From positions 1-6,883 of the forward strand of contig CAJAHC010000427.1 in the NCBI GenBank assembly GCA_903939355.1: 6,883 nt of DNA. The letters run 5' to 3'. Each line of letters begins with the position of its first letter. Within the stretch, counting starts at the first letter, position 1. The notes beneath the pieces are model-generated. The model made no database searches. It was not told the DNA's origin and saw only the letters and a program-made list of their open reading frames with translations. A program made the position numbers and the translations under genes. Origin of the DNA: an uncultured Methylococcaceae bacterium. GTDB lineage: Bacteria; Pseudomonadota; Gammaproteobacteria; Methylococcales; Methylomonadaceae. Below are positions 5,022 to 6,883 of this stretch, in pieces.

Positions 5022-5474
5022 TTATTCTGTGGAAATCGCTTGTTGTTCATTTTTTATTGCGGCATCAAGCGTATGCCAAGCCAATGTTGCACACTTAACT
5101 CTCGCCGGATATTCACGAACACCAGCCAGCACAGCTAACTTTCCAACTGCCTCTAAATTAAAATCTTGATCTTTACCCGTTGTCATTTCATGAAATTTTT
5201 TAAATAACTCCTCTGCCTCCTGCTCGGTTTTTCCTTTTACGATCTCAGTCATTAATGAAACAGATGCTGTAGAAATCGCACACCCTGACCCTTGAAAACT
5301 TGCATCAACAATTACATCGCCTGACATTTGCAAATAAAGTGTCAGGCGATCACCACACAATGGATTAAATCCCTCTACCTTTTTATCTGCATTTTCAATA
5401 ATACGGAAATTACGTGGATTGCGATTATGATCGAATATAACCTCTTGATATAAATCACGTAAATCATCAAACAT
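5022..5474 (-). CDS. sufU: SufU-type iron-sulfur scaffold / sulfur transfer protein
   Basis: SufU accepts persulfide sulfur from SufS and passes it towards the SufBCD complex; related IscU proteins act as cluster scaffolds. The 150-residue protein has the three conserved cysteines Cys40 (NPLCGDR, with Asp42), Cys65 (GSGCAIS) and Cys128 (RVKCATL). The stretch between the second and third cysteine is long and contains AVLAGVREYPARVKC, typical of SufU and unlike IscU. The IscU LPPVK motif is absent. Its ATG overlaps the sufS stop codon by one base (TAATG), so translation is probably coupled. A TGAGGT ribosome site lies nine bases before the ATG. In Bacillus, SufU is a zinc-dependent sulfurtransferase, and the Cys/Asp ligands needed for that are all present. 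Confidence 0.95.
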   Translation of the reverse strand: MFDDLRDLYQEVIFDHNRNPRNFRIIENADKKVEGFNPLCGDRLTLYLQMSGDVIVDASFQGSGCAISTASVSLMTEIVKGKTEQEAEELFKKFHEMTTGKDQDFNLEAVGKLAVLAGVREYPARVKCATLAWHTLDAAIKNEQQAISTE

Positions 5475-6697
5475 TAGCCAAATACCTCAATTAAAGATTC
5501 TATCCCAGTCATTAATACATCAATTTCCTCTTTGGTATTATACATAGCAAAAGAGGCTCTCGCTGTGGCGGGCACTTTATAAAAATCCATTACCGGCATA
5601 GCGCAATGATGACCTGCTCTTATTGCAATACCTATACTATCAAGCATTGTGCCAATATCGTGCGGATGTATTTTATCCAATACAAATGAAAGAATCGCAC
5701 CTTTATGCTCAGCCTCACCTATAATCCGTAACCCTTTGATGCTTCTGGCTTTTACTGTGGCATAGCTCAATAATTCAGCTTCATATGCGGCAATCTTATC
5801 CATACCAATATTATTTAAGTAATCAATCGCTGCACCCAACCCAACAACATCTGCAATATTAGGTGTTCCCGCCTCAAACTTATAAGGTAAAACATTATAT
5901 TCAGTTTCTTCAAATGTGACTCTACGAATCATATCACCGCCACCTTGGTATGGTGGCATAGCTTCAAGCAATGCTTGTTTACCATATAGAACGCCCACAC
6001 CAGTTGGCGCATAAAGTTTATGCCCTGAAAACACATAAAAATCACAATCCAAATCCTGCACATCCACAACCATATGCGGAATTGCTTGCGCACCATCCAA
6101 CAACACAGGGATATCTTTTTTATGTGCCGCATCAATAATTCTTTTAATCGGATTAATCGTACCCAAAGCGTTAGACATATGAACAACACAAATCAATCTG
6201 GTTTTGTTATTGATGAGCTGTTCAAATTCGTCAAATATTAATTCACCTAACAAGTTTATTGGCGCAACCTTTAATATGGCCCCTGTCTGCTCACAGAGCA
6301 TTTGCCAGGGCACAATATTGGAATGATGTTCCATGGCGGTAATGATAATTTCATCACCTGGTTTAATATTGGCTTTACCATAAGTTTGCGCGACCAGATT
6401 AATGGCTTCAGTAGCACCTTTAACAAAAATAATTTCTTTTTCACTAGCCGCATTAATGAAATCTTTTACTTTAACCCTTGCGCCTTCAAATTTATCTGTA
6501 GAACGAACACTTAAGGTATGTACACCTCTATGGACATTGGCGTAATCATGACTGTACAAATTTACAATACTATCAATGACCACCTGAGGTTTTTGACAAG
6601 TAGCGGCATTATCGAGATAAACCAAATCGTTACCGCGTATCTTTTCTTTTAAAATTGGAAAGTCCTGACGTATTTTTTGCACATCAAATTGGATCAT
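5474..6697 (-). CDS. sufS: Cysteine desulfurase SufS
   Basis: SufS is a pyridoxal-phosphate enzyme that removes sulfur from cysteine, giving alanine and an enzyme-bound persulfide for Fe-S cluster assembly. The 407 residues fit group II desulfurases. Visible signatures are YLDNAATCQKP near residues 27-37, the substrate-contact region MEHHSNIVPW (122-131), SNALGT, DGAQAIPH (201-208), the PLP lysine Lys227 in FSGHKLYAPTG, and the catalytic Cys365 in RAGHHCAMP. These nearly equal Lys226 and Cys364 of E. coli SufS. I choose the ATG at 6697. AAGGAG (6703-6708) lies five bases before it, and the ATG overlaps the sufD stop as ATGA. An in-frame GTG at 6703 would overlap that ribosome site. It sits between sufD and sufU, the usual SUF order, implying that SufU is its sulfur acceptor. 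Confidence 0.97.
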   Translation of the reverse strand: MIQFDVQKIRQDFPILKEKIRGNDLVYLDNAATCQKPQVVIDSIVNLYSHDYANVHRGVHTLSVRSTDKFEGARVKVKDFINAASEKEIIFVKGATEAINLVAQTYGKANIKPGDEIIITAMEHHSNIVPWQMLCEQTGAILKVAPINLLGELIFDEFEQLINNKTRLICVVHMSNALGTINPIKRIIDAAHKKDIPVLLDGAQAIPHMVVDVQDLDCDFYVFSGHKLYAPTGVGVLYGKQALLEAMPPYQGGGDMIRRVTFEETEYNVLPYKFEAGTPNIADVVGLGAAIDYLNNIGMDKIAAYEAELLSYATVKARSIKGLRIIGEAEHKGAILSFVLDKIHPHDIGTMLDSIGIAIRAGHHCAMPVMDFYKVPATARASFAMYNTKEEIDVLMTGIESLIEVFG

Positions 6698-6883
6698 AAC
6701 CACTCCTTATTTATGCCTTCCTGCGGGAAACGTATTAATACTTGCTCCAATATCATCTCGTGCAACACTTTAATCTTTACCCTATCAACCATTTCATTAG
6801 CAAATGCAAATGTCAAAATATTACGAGCGGCTTCTTCATCAATACAACGTGATTGCAGATAAAAAATAGATTTTTCGTCCAAC
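6694..6883 (-). CDS. sufD: C-terminal end of the Fe-S assembly protein SufD (partial)
   Basis: SufD pairs with SufB and the ATPase SufC in the SufBCD complex that builds Fe-S clusters. Only the last 62 residues are in the window; the open frame continues past its edge. The segment LDEKSIFYLQSRCIDEEAAR followed by NILTFAFANEMV matches the conserved end of SufB/SufD proteins, where the helices after the beta-helix core read roughly (L/I)FYLxSRG(I/L)xxxxAR and FA(x)E. Here the usual glycine of SRG is a cysteine. SufD rather than SufB is inferred from position directly before sufS, the normal sufB-C-D-S order. The stop TGA overlaps the sufS ATG by four bases. Confidence 0.85.
   Translation of the reverse strand, partial: LDEKSIFYLQSRCIDEEAARNILTFAFANEMVDRVKIKVLHEMILEQVLIRFPQEGINKEWL
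6703..6708 (-). promoter_or_regulatory. Ribosome binding site of sufS inside sufD
   Basis: AAGGAG on the minus strand lies within the last codons of sufD, five bases before the ATG at 6697. It decides the sufS start in favour of ATG over the GTG at 6703. Confidence 0.75.

Noticed and set aside
6698..6703. GTG start adding two residues to SufS
   Set aside because: The GTG overlaps the AAGGAG ribosome site that serves the ATG at 6697, and the ATG overlaps the sufD stop in a standard coupled arrangement.

Overview
This window looks like chromosomal DNA of an aerobic gammaproteobacterial (type I, Methylococcales) methanotroph with a low-GC genome. The main evidence is a complete particulate methane monooxygenase operon in the order pmoC-pmoA-pmoB. 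As recalled, its PmoA and PmoB have the same lengths as those of Methylococcus capsulatus (247 and 414 residues) and align closely. The PmoA variant resembles the marine or deep-sea Methyloprofundus/mussel-symbiont type more than Methylococcus or Methylobacter. That genus-level impression is from memory and is tentative.

Layout, all on the minus strand unless stated. Positions 1-3152 hold the pmo operon: two tandem promoter-like elements (about 3083-3152) inside a direct repeat, pmoC (2246-2998), a spacer with strong hairpins, pmoA (1385-2128), a second hairpin-containing spacer, pmoB (32-1276), and the start of a UUCG-loop terminator at the window edge. All three genes have near-perfect Shine-Dalgarno sequences, as expected for very highly expressed membrane proteins. 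Positions 3153-3288 are an AT-rich divergent intergenic region. Positions 3289-3729 (plus strand) encode an unrecognised 146-residue membrane-anchored or exported protein. Positions 3730-3897 hold no gene that I can see.

Positions 3898-6883 hold the downstream part of a SUF iron-sulfur cluster assembly operon: the 3' end of sufD, then sufS, sufU, the 16S rRNA methyltransferase gene rsmJ and a small Rieske [2Fe-2S] ferredoxin gene. The genes overlap by 1-4 bases or are 14-21 bases apart, so they are probably co-transcribed. SufS (cysteine desulfurase) supplies sulfur, SufU accepts or transfers it, and SufD belongs to the SufBCD scaffold. The Rieske protein may be a client or an electron donor. 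RsmJ is an apparent passenger gene.

The pmo proteins form the copper-dependent complex that oxidises methane to methanol in intracytoplasmic membranes. CuB ligands in PmoB and both candidate PmoC copper sites are intact. Two of the three residues of the PmoB bis-His site known from M. capsulatus are replaced (Phe72, Thr404). I see no mobile elements, CRISPR, tRNA or rRNA, and no wholly new system. The items most worth a second look are the altered PmoB copper site, the duplicated pmo promoter module, the structured pmo spacers and the divergent unknown gene.
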